The notes beneath the pieces are model-generated. The model had not been told where the DNA came from and ran no database searches. It saw only the letters and a list, made by a program, of their open reading frames with translations. DNA of 64,000 bases, taken from the NCBI RefSeq assembly GCF_029873635.1, contig NC_080420.1:55575457-55639456 (forward strand). The letters run 5' to 3'. Below, piece by piece: positions 11,868-22,715 of the stretch; position 1 is the first letter of the stretch; every line of letters starts with the position of its first letter. The position numbers were made by a program, and so were the translations under genes. This DNA is from Malania oleifera. Its lineage: Eukaryota > Streptophyta > Magnoliopsida > Santalales > Ximeniaceae.

Positions 11868-12027
11868 TAATATTATATTATATTAATATATTAGTATATT
11901 ATATTTTATTATTTAATTATTAATAATAATTTAATCAATTAATTTTAATTTAATTTAATTTTATTATTATTATTATTATTATTTTTATTTTTACGTTTCC
12001 ATTCATATTATTTTTGGGGTCGTTACA

Positions 12028-12189
12028 TTCTCCTCTTATAAAAAATTTCGTCCTCAAAATTTGTTAAATACCACTCCAAGTAAAGTCTATCGTTAACCTA
12101 ATAAGTTTTGAGTTAATCTTTTAAACAACTTTGTTAGAATTGGTAACTAACCTAAATCTTTGGATTATACATCTTGTCCTAATACACCT
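12028..12189 (-). other. PPT and 3' non-coding part of the Gypsy interior
   Basis: On the minus strand it reads AAATTTTGAGGACGAAATTT, then a purine run (AAGAGGAGAA), then the LTR TGTAACGAC. This arrangement is typical of the 3' end of plant Tekay-type Gypsy elements. The same arrangement is seen at 38868 and 41325. Confidence 0.75.
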
Positions 12190-13184
12190 TGCTTCAGCAC
12201 CAACATTCAACAACTTCAATTTTCATCTCCAGTCTTCCAAAGATCTAATATCGACATGACCTTAGAAGGATCAATAGATAAATATCCTTTGATTATGGCA
12301 TGACCCAAAAATTTTGAATTAGTTGTCCATAACCCACATTTCCTGTTTAGCATATAACTAATGCTCTCATAATGTTTGTAAAATTAATTACAAATGTTGT
12401 TCATGCTCTTCTTCAGTCTTTGAATATCCCAAATATTATCCATAAAATTATAATGAATTGATCCAAGTATGGTTGAATAACTTGATTCATTATATCTATG
12501 AAAATGTAAGGTGTATTGGTAACCCCAATTGGTAACACCAGAAACTTATAGCGATCTTACTGCGTACTTAATTTTGTCTTTGGGATGTATAATTCCCAAA
12601 TCTTAATTAGTGATAATTTAATTGCAAATCAACCTTAAAATTTTTTGGGATTTTACTAATTAATCAAATAACCCACCAATCCCTAGAAGTCAATAGCAAT
12701 TTTTTTTTTTAGTGTAACGTGATTAACTTCCAATAATTAATGCATAGCCTCAAGGCCCCATTATGTTTCTTAGTGAATAACACAGGTGCAACCTATGATG
12801 ATATACTAAGTCGAACAAATTCCTTGTCGAGGAAATCTTCTAGTTGCACCCTAAGTTGCCTTAGTCCAGTTAATGTCATTCTATATGAAACAGTCGACAT
12901 AGGCTCTATTTTTAGAACCAAATCAATATTAAATTCAATCTTTTCTTGGAGGTAACCCCGACAAATCATCTGGAAAGAATATCTAAAAATTCATCACCTA
13001 TGAGTAAAGAAATTTGGAATTCGTTAACTCGTATATTTCTTTCATTGTTGTTACAACCCTAAACAAGTGCCCAAATTCTATCCTTTCACAAGCTCTTCAA
13101 ATGTCAAATATGGTAGCTTGTTAGTTGGAAGGAAACCATCACTCCATTTGGATCTCTGAGTACTACTTTATTTTGAAAACAATC
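12190..13184 (-). pseudogene. Second, very decayed Gypsy RT block
   Basis: Minus-strand fragments read as RT. The palm end resembling 'FLGHxIxKxxxxxDPSKV' is near 12230-12320, the 'LPIGVTNTPYIFIDIMNQVIQ' type block is near 12465-12540, and the N-terminal 'LTGLRQLRVQLEDFLDKEFVR' type segment is near 12740-12900. The linker toward protease runs on to 13184. Many stops and frameshifts are present. RNase H and integrase do not follow. The same RT N-terminal region occurs again at 16640-16966, so this interior holds two divergent copies. Confidence 0.7.
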
Positions 13185-14187
13185 AACTATGTAACGACTT
13201 GCCTATTTTTCTATAATTTTTTTTTCTTCCATAATAATTTTTAATATAATAATCTTGACAAAATATAGTCAACCTGGACCCATGGGTACTAGGGATATAC
13301 TTAAAATACAACACTGACAGCTAAATAGCGAAAAACGTAAAATCATATACATATCAAATCACCCAACCAGCACAATACTAGAGTTTTACTAAAACTGTTA
13401 TATACATATACACATCCCAAAAAGATCGAAAAGTGCTCTAGGTTCACAATCCAAAAATCCATTAAACTCTAGCATAATGACTTACCCTTCTGATAGGGTA
13501 GAACAGTCAACCTCTAACGCTGCAGAGCTCTATCCGCTCTTCTATTTGGGGCACTTGAAATGTTTATTTATATAGCTGGGGTGAGACACCTCTTAGTAAG
13601 GGTAATAAACTAACATCAATGTGTGGCAACATGAGTATTTTCATGTTATACATATAATAGTACATAAATCATATTTAGCAAACTGTCTGTATCATAATTG
13701 GATAAAACATAATTTATCATAAGATGGTATATCATACTAAGTTTCTATACATGAAATCATAATATATAACTGTACATGAATAACACCCTGGATAGATAAC
13801 TGACTGGTGTCATGTCTTACCCTCACATGACTAGGTTGTGCGGCCCGAATACGGGACCTAGTAATGGCTGGCCGACCACGCTAGATCAATATAAGTTTGT
13901 AAGTATGATAGGTCTGCCCCTCCTGGTTCGGACTACTAGAGGGATGCCTGCACTATCATAAAACAGCATCGACTGCCATTCTCCCACAGTCCCTTATAAT
14001 GTGTGGTAACACTAACATATACATGATTGTGAACATATACCTATGGTACCGTGCTTCTTGAAAGCCTAAACCAAGCCATCCGAGTTCTGATAACATATAG
14101 TAAATTTCAAATAATGATACATGACTATTTCATAATAATATCTGTCATAATAATATTTTTATAAATTTTTGCATAACATGTTATATA

Positions 14188-14402
14188 AAATTCACAGCCC
14201 TTACGCCAACATAGTATATCATATAAAAATCATGGCCCTTATGCCGACATAGTATATTATGTAAAAATCATGGTCCCTACGTCGACATAGTATATCATGT
14301 GTAAATCACGGTCCTTACGTCGGTATAGCATATCATGTAAAAATCATGGCCCTTACGCTGGCATATCGTATCATGTAAAATCACGGCCCTTACGCTGGCA
14401 TA
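14188..14402. repeat. 38-bp minisatellite, about 5.6 copies
   Basis: A unit built on 'catggcccttacg(c/t)(c/t)g(g/a)cata' followed by 'gtatatcatgtaaaaat' repeats from 14188 to 14402 with a few substitutions per copy. It lies inside the solo LTR. Confidence 0.9.
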
Positions 14403-15186
14403 TTTTAACATAGTTTTGAAATCCCTGTACTGTTTTAATACCATACTTTAAACATAATTCCTGTATTGTTTTCATGGTTCTCTTGTAAACTAAGTAAAAC
14501 ATACTTATTTTGAGAAATCCCAATATTCTGATATAACATAATTTCATGAACATTATACTCATGCCACACAAATATGAATAGTGTTTTAAGTATAAAAACC
14601 TGATCTGAAATCATATTTCCTGATAAATAACATAAAATTCATTTTCTTATTCATCGACAATATTCCCAAACACTGTGCTAATACATACATAATTTTTAAA
14701 AATAAATGTTGTAATATGGTAAACAATTTCATGAAAAATTTTGACTTAGTTTATCCCCTTACTTGGCTGATGGAAAAGCCTACAAATTGCTCCAAAATTA
14801 CAATCGTGGTGTTCCCAGCTCAACACCCTGAAATTTACATTTTCCCCCAACAAAACTTCAGTATAAACCCATCTAATACCTTTCCTCAACCCAAAAATAC
14901 CAAATACCCTAATAAATATTAAAATAACTAACTTACCCAAATTTTGGTATGGTTCCCAAGTTAGCCTAACCAACAAATCACTCTACCAGATTTGTAGAGA
15001 ATCTTCCTAGCAGTAACGTGGTGGCTTCTGATCATCGAACCGGTGAAATACGAAGACGAAATTGAACAGAGAAGGAGAAGGAGTCATAAGGGGGGGGGGA
15101 GAGAGAGAGAGAGAGAGAGGTCCTATAAAATTTTTTCCACAGAAATATGAGTTCTTGAATTTATATAGAAAGCTTGTCCACATGGT

Positions 15187-15378
15187 CTCGTTGACGAGTC
15201 GCATCTCCTTGTCGACGAGTCAATGAAGGGAGCTCGTCGATGAATATCTTCTCCTCGTCAACGAGTTTCAGAGTCTAAAACAGTCATCTCGGTAACTTCT
15301 CGTCAATGAGACGAAAGTCCCCATCGATGAGCCCAAGAATCCTGCTCGTCGATGAGTATTTCTTCACTCGTCGACGAG
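15187..15378 (-). promoter_or_regulatory. Array of CTCGTCGACGAG-like palindromes upstream of TATA
   Basis: Eight imperfect copies of the 12-bp palindrome occur at about 15187, 15208, 15233, 15254, 15299, 15320, 15345 and 15367; the last copy is perfect. In the element sense the array lies just upstream of the TATA box at 15157-15170, a position typical of LTR enhancer repeats. The regulatory role is inferred. Confidence 0.6.
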
Positions 15379-15463
15379 ACCTTGCTGAAATCTCTTAAGA
15401 AAATTCTTTTCTCTTTTTTTATTATTATTTAATTACTATAATTCTTTGGGGATCTACAAACTA

Positions 15464-16639
15464 GGTGTATAATAAATAGATAACCACCAATGGCTAGCCT
15501 CATCTTTAAACAGAGAACTTGTAATGATGACTCATACTCATCAAGGACCATACCTGCTGGGACATCTCAAACCAGGATGTATAATCATTTTTGCCTGCCA
15601 GATCAAATGTATAAAAGGTACTTCAAAACTCTCATCATAGCTTTGTAATTCGTTTGAGTAAAAATTATATGAGCTTCTAAACATTCCTTAGAATTCTAAA
15701 CATCCAATTTCTTTTCAATTCCAAACTAATGCACACACTTACACTTTTAAATCAGGGTAAAGTATCATTTTTCCTACCAAATTGGTTTCTAGATTTTTTT
15801 TTCTTACTTTAAACATTTTTTAAGACTCAATTTCTAACCTATGGTGGCACACGTTGAATATCAAAACATAGTTGGAAAATATCCTCATTGAAAAATATGG
15901 ATTTCAATTATGACAAGTCTAAGTCCTATTATACGGACTTCAAGTCAACCATGATCTTGCTCCAGTGATTAGACAAATATGCAATAAGCATGTGTCTTGG
16001 TATTTTTTTTTGGTTATATAGAATACTAATGAAGTTGTTTAGTTAGCTATGATTAGTGATTGGACATTGTCTGGCAGCATAAATCTTGTGCGAAATGGAC
16101 CAGGAAGGAAAAGGTGATATTCATTTGTGCTAGAGAGTTGCTAATGGTAGAAGGATTAGATTCTAAAGATGGTTTCAAAAGCCACAATCAATTGCAGACA
16201 ACAACAGAAGATTTCACATTAAACTATATACAAATCAAATCCCAACCGAGCTGATGCCTAAGCGGTTAAATTGGTGTCCTATTGCCAAGTAGGATTTGCA
16301 CATGATGGAGAGAAAAGATAAAACTCTAGGTCCTAGCATGTATGGTTTTCCTTATGGATAGCAGATTACTAAAGGTCCGAGTATCATTATGATTTTTCTT
16401 TCTTCTAAGTAAGTTGTTAAGGATGATTCTGTTAGGTGTTATTTGGTTCACAGGATCCTTCGGAATGCCTGACAATGTGATGCCCATGACATCTTATTCC
16501 CTTATTTGTTTTTAGGTTATGGTGATAACATCACTTCATAGGGAATAAAGAATTTCCACAAAACATAGGAGTCCAATTGTTACCCACTTAGTATCTTACA
16601 TTCTTATGGGCATCTTAATTTTAGGATTAACTGTCCCCA
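15464..16639. other. Unassigned segment between Gypsy blocks
   Basis: The first 35 or so bases still fit the protease-side Gypsy sequence interrupted by the solo LTR. From about 15500 no retrotransposon motif can be read in any frame. An open frame at 16060-16254 has no recognisable domain. Near 16430-16640 'tatttggttcacagg', a 'ttattccct ... agggaataa' inverted pair and a small 'gtgataacatcac' hairpin suggest a decayed short DNA transposon, but the ends are not defined. Confidence 0.4.
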
Positions 16640-17560
16640 CTATTTTGGTTGACTTACGGAAATATGAAAATATGTAGTCGATGCACATTCTCATCAACCC
16701 ATCTTTATTTTTCACAAACAATACCGATGCTCCCCAGGGGTGACATGCTGGGCCTGATAGACCCCTTATCTAATAATTCTTGTAACTATTGCTTTAACTT
16801 TTTTTAATTCTGTCGGTACCATTCTGTATGGCACTTTAGATATCGGCGCTGTCCTCGGAACTAGATTAATAGCAAATTCTACCTCATGATCAGGAGGTAG
16901 TCCCGACAAATCCTTGAAAAATATATCTATAAAATTCCTCACAACCAGGATATCCTCTAATCTCAACTCCCCTTATGATACTTCCTTCATGCAGACCAAA
17001 TATCCCTGACAACCCTCCAGTAACAACCTCCTCGCCAGAATGGTGGACAAAATTTGTGGTGGGGTGTGCTCACATGACCCCACAAATCTATACTCCTATC
17101 CTCCAGGGGGTCTAAATACCACTTCTCTCTGACAATAGTCTACATTAGCGTAGTTAGCAGTTAGACAGTCCATCCCCAGAATTACCTCGAACCCATGCAT
17201 ATCTAAAATCACCAGGTCAGCTGGTAAAGACCCCCTAAATACAAACTGGACAATTCTTGGGTACCTTTCTACACAGCATTACTACCCTAGTCGGCGTTGA
17301 CACTAACAAACTAATATCTAACGGCTAAGTTTCTATCCCACAAATTTTGACAAATTTTCGGGCGATAAAAGAATGAGTCGCCCCTGAATCAAACAAGGCA
17401 GTAACTTTATATGACAGTATTAAAACAGTACCCGTCACGACATCTCCTGCCACCTTAACATCTCCTTGCATCAAAGCATCAACTCGTGCCAGGGTGGTTT
17501 TCCTCTATTCCCTCGGGGTGCCTAGTGACCTCCTCTATACGTTCTAGGAGCAGGCGCAAT
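16640..17560 (-). pseudogene. Gypsy protease, linker and RT N-terminus
   Basis: Retroviral-type aspartic protease: the minus-strand translation near 17345-17410 has 'LFDSGATHSFIA', the active-site Asp in a DSGA context. Leftward come the protease C-terminal/linker and, at 16766-16966, 'FIDIFFKDLSGLPPDHEVEF' and 'APISKVPYRMVPTELKKVK', the conserved lead into RT. Further left are the '[14 protein letters not shown]'-type residues near 16690. The sequence then stops matching at about 16640, before the catalytic RT box. Several stops are present. Confidence 0.85.
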
Positions 17561-17575
17561 TGCTGACGCTGCTCA

Positions 17576-17624
17576 GCAATCTCTCGCCATGTGGTCAAGC
17601 TGATAGCATCGGTAACATATCACC
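17576..17624 (-). pseudogene. Gag CCHC zinc knuckle
   Basis: Minus-strand reading gives CYRCYQLDHMARDC, a complete C-x2-C-x4-H-x4-C nucleocapsid knuckle between gag and protease, as expected for Gypsy gag. It is followed by an in-frame stop. Confidence 0.8.
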
Positions 17625-17774
17625 TCCTTGACTTGGACACTCTCCTGGGTATCTCCTGTTGCATCTGGGATAGAGGGGGGGCATTGGCCTGCCCTGTACT
17701 ACTCTGTCTCCCATCCCTTGTCTTTAGCCTACACTGCCACCATGCCTTCTCCAAGGCCCCTGACTGGTACCTGC

Positions 17775-18026
17775 CTAAAATTCAGGAGGCATAGATCTCT
17801 TCCTTTGGTTTAGGTTCATAAACTCCTCTGCCTGGGCATTTCTGGTAGACGAGTGAATGTATCGATCATAGAAAATTTCCTTAAAATGGTTCCATGTCAG
17901 GGTCACTAGTTCCAACCTTTGTTCTTCAAGTAGCTTTACCGACATCCACCAACGCTTGGCCTCCCAAGTCATTTTCAAAACAGCATACAGACCTTTTTGC
18001 TCGTATGCACAGTGGAGACTTGCCAA
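17775..18026 (-). pseudogene. Gypsy gag (retrotrans_gag) fragment
   Basis: The open piece contains '[20 protein letters not shown]', '[20 protein letters not shown]' and '[10 protein letters not shown]', which match the core of Ty3/Gypsy capsid domains (the 'WW' and 'W..F...F...Y' pattern). Sequence to the right (18027-18300) is the decayed gag start. Gag would form the virus-like particle. It is truncated by stops at both ends. Confidence 0.85.
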
Positions 18027-18299
18027 TATATATTCAATATCTTGGATCCATTCCTTTGTAATGATCTAATTGGCTCCCCCCCATAAAAGTCGGGGGATTC
18101 ATGTAGATAAATTGCTCGATAGTGCAGCCTAGGTCAATTAGTGGGCAGTTCTATCCCCCATAGTTCCACACAATCCCTGTCATGACCTGTTGGCCTACAC
18201 TACACAGTACCTATTCAAAGTCACTGTCACTTATGCTGGAAGCCCCCACGTTGCCACTACTTCCAGTATTTGCGTTGTTATTCCTAGGGTCCATCCTGA

Positions 18300-18982
18300 A
18301 AATAGAACCAAAACAATCTTAAATTTCTGATACCTCAACGTAACTGATATAATTTTCTTACTAAGAAAATGGTTAAACATCCCCATTTCCAAGGTAAGTC
18401 TTAACGCACCACTCAGTCTCAAAACCTTATCTATCCTCCTTCTTATATGCCCTAAGCCATTTTAAGGACCAAACCCTGAATCCAAAAAAATTATGGCCTA
18501 CCCAACCAACTAATATATCAAGTTCCAGTCCCTTTCCTCAAAAACAAAAACTGTCAAGGGGTTTGCTAAAGTTTCCTTGGAAATAGAATAAAATAGTTTG
18601 AAGACCCTAACTTCATAACATTACTAGTACATTTATCCAACTAAGAATCGTAAAATATCTTTTTACCACCAATCGACTTAACATCCTTATTCCCATTTTA
18701 AGGTTCAGTTTTACCCCTCAGAAATAAGAACCGGCAATAGTTTACTATGACTTTCCTGAGATCGTCACCTCAAGAAAACTACAGAAACAATCACGGAATT
18801 TCCTACCTCCAGGCTGCAAGATAGAACCTTAAATTCCCAATCTCCTCCTCTAACAATAATTGACTCATATTTCAATCTACCCATCTCCTATTCTCCTTAC
18901 AATCCATTCCTATATTCTGGTATTGTATTTTGCTATTTACTAAAGTATGCAGAACCTAACAACCTAGGCTCTGATACCAAAC
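18300..18982 (-). other. 5' leader and tRNA-iMet PBS of the Gypsy element
   Basis: The stretch is non-coding. At its LTR end the minus strand reads TGGTATCAGAGCCTAGGTT (18961-18979), complementary to the 3' end of initiator Met tRNA, three bases from the LTR. This fixes the element's orientation as minus. The segment 18480-18950 is untranslated leader or decayed gag. Confidence 0.8.
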
Positions 18983-19407
18983 TATGACGCCCCGATTTTC
19001 ATACCATTTTTTCATTTTCATCTCCAATAAATAATAAATATTAATCAAACATCTGCCATGTCAAAAACTATGATACCATTCTAACATAACCAGACTCGAA
19101 ATGGGCACTGGGTAAACAGTCTATCTTATACAAACAAACCTAACAACGAAAGTCAATATTTACAAACCATCCAGAATACAAATAACTAGAGTTCTATACA
19201 TTCATACATATCCCAAAAATCCATAACATACCCTAGGGGATAACACAAACATATCCTAAACACAAAACACTTACCATGTCTACCAGGGTACTAGCTCCTC
19301 TTTATCTCGGAGCTCAATGTACTGGTCTGTCACAGTTTCTTGAAATGTTTAGATATTTAGGTGAGACACCTTTTAGTAAGACAAAATAAATTATTCACAG
19401 TGTGTGG

Positions 19408-20147
19408 TGATTACGGGTCAAAGTTGTGTAATTAAGCATTTAAAATCATGTACTAAAGATTATAATTTTAATTAAATGCCTATTTATGTCCATTATTTTA
19501 ATTAGTAAGCTCATTTGATAATTATCTTATTTTTATCAAAAATTTATGGGCATTTGTGTTTTATTATTGTAGGATAATTTTTAGAAATTAAAGCCAAAAT
19601 TAAAATGTGCGTAGGTCGTGCGTGAGAGAAATCGAGCCATGCATGCGCGAGCTTGAGCCCATGAAGAGGCCATACACTTCTCGTGGAGCTAATGCCAATT
19701 GGTAGCCATGTGTGCTTGTGTCTAAGAAGACTCAGTGGGTTTCATGCACATGAATTTGTGTCATGCAATGAAAAGTGGGTTGCAATCCAAGTCCAAAATT
19801 CGCTAGGAGACAACCTAGATGTATTTCAGTATTTTAATCATAACTCTCTCATATAAAATCGGATTGGTGTGATTCAAGTGGCATTAATCTGGACGTTTAC
19901 GGGGTCAAAATCGGGCTTGAAGTTGTTGCGTTGGGCCGTGTGTAGTGCTTAAGGAAAAAAAGTGTCTTGGGCCACCAAAAAATAGGCCTATGTGCTTATC
20001 TCAAGAGAAGACAAGACTAGGGCAAAATATTAGAGGGGAAATAGGGTATTTTATGGAAGAAGAGGGTTTATTAGGGGTGGGGGGGAGAGTAGCGTGAGGC
20101 GGCTGTGCGCAGGACAACAAAGGACTCTCAGCCTCTCTCAGATTTTT

Positions 20148-20188
<41 letters not shown>

Positions 20189-20911
20189 TTGTTTCTTTGT
20201 TTTTTTATTTACTTTATTGTTCTTTAAATACAATTTTTAGTTTATTTTTATTCAAGCTTTTGTTCAAGTTTAATTTTTGTTTAAGCTTAGTTTATTTTTA
20301 TTTAAGCCATTGTTGAAGTTTAAGTTTAATTTATTTTTGTTTGAATCTATTTTCGGATTAAGTACTATTTTTGTTTAAGTTATTAATTGGGTTAAGTTTA
20401 TTTTTTTTAAGTTAATGTTTAATTGAGGATTTTATGGTTGAATGTTTAATTTGAGTAATAAAGTTTTCATCTTTGATCTTTTGTTCGAAATTTCAAACAT
20501 AGGATATATTTCTTTGTCTGAATGTTTAAACATATGATTGTTTTGCTCATTTAATTTTGTTATCATTTATTTTATTGTGTGGATGAATCATTAATTAAAA
20601 ATATTAGTTGTGTTGATTTTTCCATCGTCTATTTACCATTATTCGTTTCTTGTCATTTATTTTATGTGTATTAGGTTCTTAGTTTATATTATGCGTTATT
20701 TTAATTTAGTCACAAACTCTCAAAAATCCAAAATTATGAATCTGAATTGTGTTCAGTAAAACTTTATTTTCTTATTTTCTTTTTGGTTTACACAAATTTT
20801 GGAAATAAACTGCATTCCTTGAAGAGACAATCTGGCCTTTGGACTAAATATTACATGACAGAACTCCTCTACTTGGGTTGCCTTTGCGTTGCTCATTTTT
20901 AAAGTGAGTCA
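19408..20911 (+). repeat. 5' LTR of the Athila-like element
   Basis: 1504 bp. It lacks about 50 bp near 19876 that the 3' LTR keeps (25109-25160) and has a longer (CT)n run (20151-20187) than the 3' LTR (25421-25435). The T-rich tail has 'gtttaagtttatt' phrases repeated several times. Confidence 0.9.
20151..20187. repeat. (CT)n microsatellite
   Basis: A pure CT run in the 5' LTR. It is strongly shortened in the 3' LTR, so it changed after insertion. Confidence 0.95.
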
Positions 20912-20917
20912 AGTTTT

Positions 20918-20937
20918 TGACACCGTTGCCAGGGAAT
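20918..20937 (+). other. tRNA-Asp primer-binding site, mutated
   Basis: It reads TGACACCGTTGCCAGGGAAT. The complement of the plant tRNA-Asp 3' end gives TGGCGCCGTTGCCGGGAA, the Athila-type PBS. The first differences are G-to-A, consistent with deamination of methylated cytosine on the other strand. Confidence 0.75.
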
Positions 20938-20939
20938 GC

Positions 20940-22715
20940 CAGATTTAGTTTCAAACTAGTGTTTTTCCCTTTTGTTTTGCTTTTCTTCATGAAAAAAGAG
21001 AGAAAAAAAAGGTTTTTAAAAAAGTAAATAAATAAGAAATAAAAAATATGGTTGCACTTGCACCACACAATTTTATGAATTTTTTGCAGCCTATATGTAC
21101 CACTACACCATCTTACACTGCTTTACCTAATAATACACTTCAATTCATGATTTAGTGTGGGAGGACGTCATTGATACCTTAGTTCTACGGGATGGAATCC
21201 GAGTGTCCTTATTATCATCTGACGAAGCTTTAGTTGACTACCAATACTTTTTTTCCTAGTGCTATAATTGATAAATTTACTAGACTTCATTTATTTACTT
21301 CTTCTTTGAGGCATAGAGCAAAGATGTAGTTTAATTCTTTGAGACCTCACTCGATCTCTAATTGGGCTGATATGGAACGTGAATTTCTACATAATTTTTG
21401 TCCCTTATAGAGAATTCAATTTTTTTAGCGGCATATCATTTAGTTTATGCATAAAGGTGACGAGACTTTTCAAGTTTGCTAGGAGAGGTTCAAGGATCTG
21501 ATAAATATTTGTCTAGATCACGGGTTTGAATCATGGAGGTTAGTTAATTGGTTCTATACAACTCTTACTCCTAATTGCAAACAATTTGTTCAGACTACGT
21601 GCAATGGAGAACTCTTTAGTAAGGACTTGGATCATGCACTATCATTCTTTGATTACTTAGCTAAAAGTGCCCAACAATGGAATACACGATACGATCAAGA
21701 ACCAATGGTAGTACAACCTTTCAGCGCAATCAGTGGTGGAGGTAAATATGAGCCAACATATTATCCACACACTCATCTGCACCAGTATCCACCACAACAG
21801 ATCTATCAGAGCTACGCACTTCCAGGATTTCAGTATAATGAAACTCCTATTCCATCGACGATGTCTTTTGAGGATAGCATGACACAAATTGCTAATACAC
21901 TTCAGGAATTTATGTAAATTATTACTCAGACCATGAATGAATTGCAGGACACCATTAATGAGATGAGCACGTAGTTGAATATCTTAGAAAAAGGAAAATT
22001 TTTGATAGAACCTCAGCCTAATCCTTAAGAATACTAGCACCAACAGCAACAAATACATAATATTTCTCTTGAGATAGTGGAGGCCATTATTAGTTCAAGA
22101 AGTGGAAAAGAAGTTTCCCAACTTAAGATACTCATCGACAGACAAACAGTTGTCCCGGCACCTCAAGTTATGACTAAGACAGATGAAGTAAAAAAAAAAA
22201 AGAGAAAGCGAGCCTAAAAGTGAAGAAGACAGTTAATGAGGAGGCCGAGACTAATACGGAGTACCAACCTATGGTACCTTATCCTCAGAGATTGACAGCC
22301 ATGGGACTATCACTCCCTACTAGAGTAAATGTCAAGGAGTGGAATACTAAAGCAAATCCCCACAGTGATAAAGTGATTGGTACACCTGATAAAGAAGTTG
22401 AGTAGAATGGCGAGAGTTTAAATATAAAGGAACTAGGTAAAAATTTTAACGTTGATACTTCTGAAGAACCAAAGGTAACTGCTCTGACAACTTTGCCTCA
22501 AAGACTGATTCTTAAAGAAGTGAATTTCCTGGAAAATATACTGAATAAAGATCCTTTCTTGTTAAAACAAGGAAGGCAGTCTGCACATGTTTTGTCTGGT
22601 ACCTTAGAACATATTGATTTATTTGATACTAACTTTTGTGTAGGTAATAAGACTAATTCATTGTGGCGACTCAAATTTGGAGACTCGCTGGTTTAATTTA
22701 TAAATTTGCACCCAC
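20940..22715 (+). pseudogene. Athila-type gag, decayed
   Basis: Plus-strand frames share the pattern of Athila/Tat capsid proteins: 'FTSSLRHRAKM(stop)FNSL' near 21290-21340, 'SNWADMEREFLHNFCP' near 21355, 'GDETFQVC(stop)ERFKDLINIC' near 21460, 'HGFESWRLVNWFYTTL' near 21520, and the open piece 21627-21917 ('DHALSFFDYLAKSAQQWNTR'). Downstream come a Q/P-rich region and 22220-22405 and 22493-22696. At least two stops replace an expected Trp (TGG to TAG). No zinc knuckle was seen. The protein would have packaged RNA into particles. It is now inactive. Confidence 0.75.

Larger units (their letters stand above)
9385..12027 (-). repeat. 3' LTR of the nested Gypsy element
   Basis: It starts TGTGATGCCCC and ends GGTCGTTACA (plus-strand reading). 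Motifs include the shared core at 9758-9812 (GGGTGAGACAC ... CAGTGTGTGGCA), two modules shared with other LTRs in the window (9988-10130 and 10280-10330), (TA)n at 10783-10807 and 10986-11013, (GA)n at 11534-11597 and 11750-11789, and (TA)n at 11836-11861 beside the likely TATA region. The open frames in it are microsatellite translations, not genes. Confidence 0.85.
13190..15458 (-). mobile_element. Solo Gypsy LTR with perfect TSD
   Basis: It begins TGTAACGAC and ends GGATCTACA (plus reading), with identical 5-bp TSDs AACTA at 13185-13189 and 15459-15463. The orientation is minus, judged by the homologous LTRs at 39085 and 46388. Contents in sense order: an array of eight copies of a 12-bp palindrome-like motif (15187-15378), a TATA box (15157-15170), a short CT run (15098-15118), a 38-bp minisatellite (14188-14402), and the shared LTR core (13578-13635). 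No internal region is present, so two LTRs recombined. Confidence 0.92.

Noticed and set aside
11621-11870. Arg-Glu and Ser-Leu rich frames (also at 51224-51409 and 56702-57060)
   Set aside because: They are produced by (GA)n runs inside LTRs.
9385-12027. TSD directly beside TGATGCC (position 9387) as the LTR start
   Set aside because: That placement gives no matching duplication. Starting two bases earlier gives ATAGA/ATAAA and restores a plausible Copia reading across the site.
15187-15378. CRISPR-like array
   Set aside because: Repeats are 12 bp, imperfect and lie in a plant LTR upstream of a TATA box; there are no long repeats, regular spacers or cas genes.
16240-16330. tRNA- or SINE-like phrase 'gatgcctaagcggttaa'
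   Set aside because: It resembles a D-arm (box A), but no box B (GGTTCGA...) or acceptor pairing follows.
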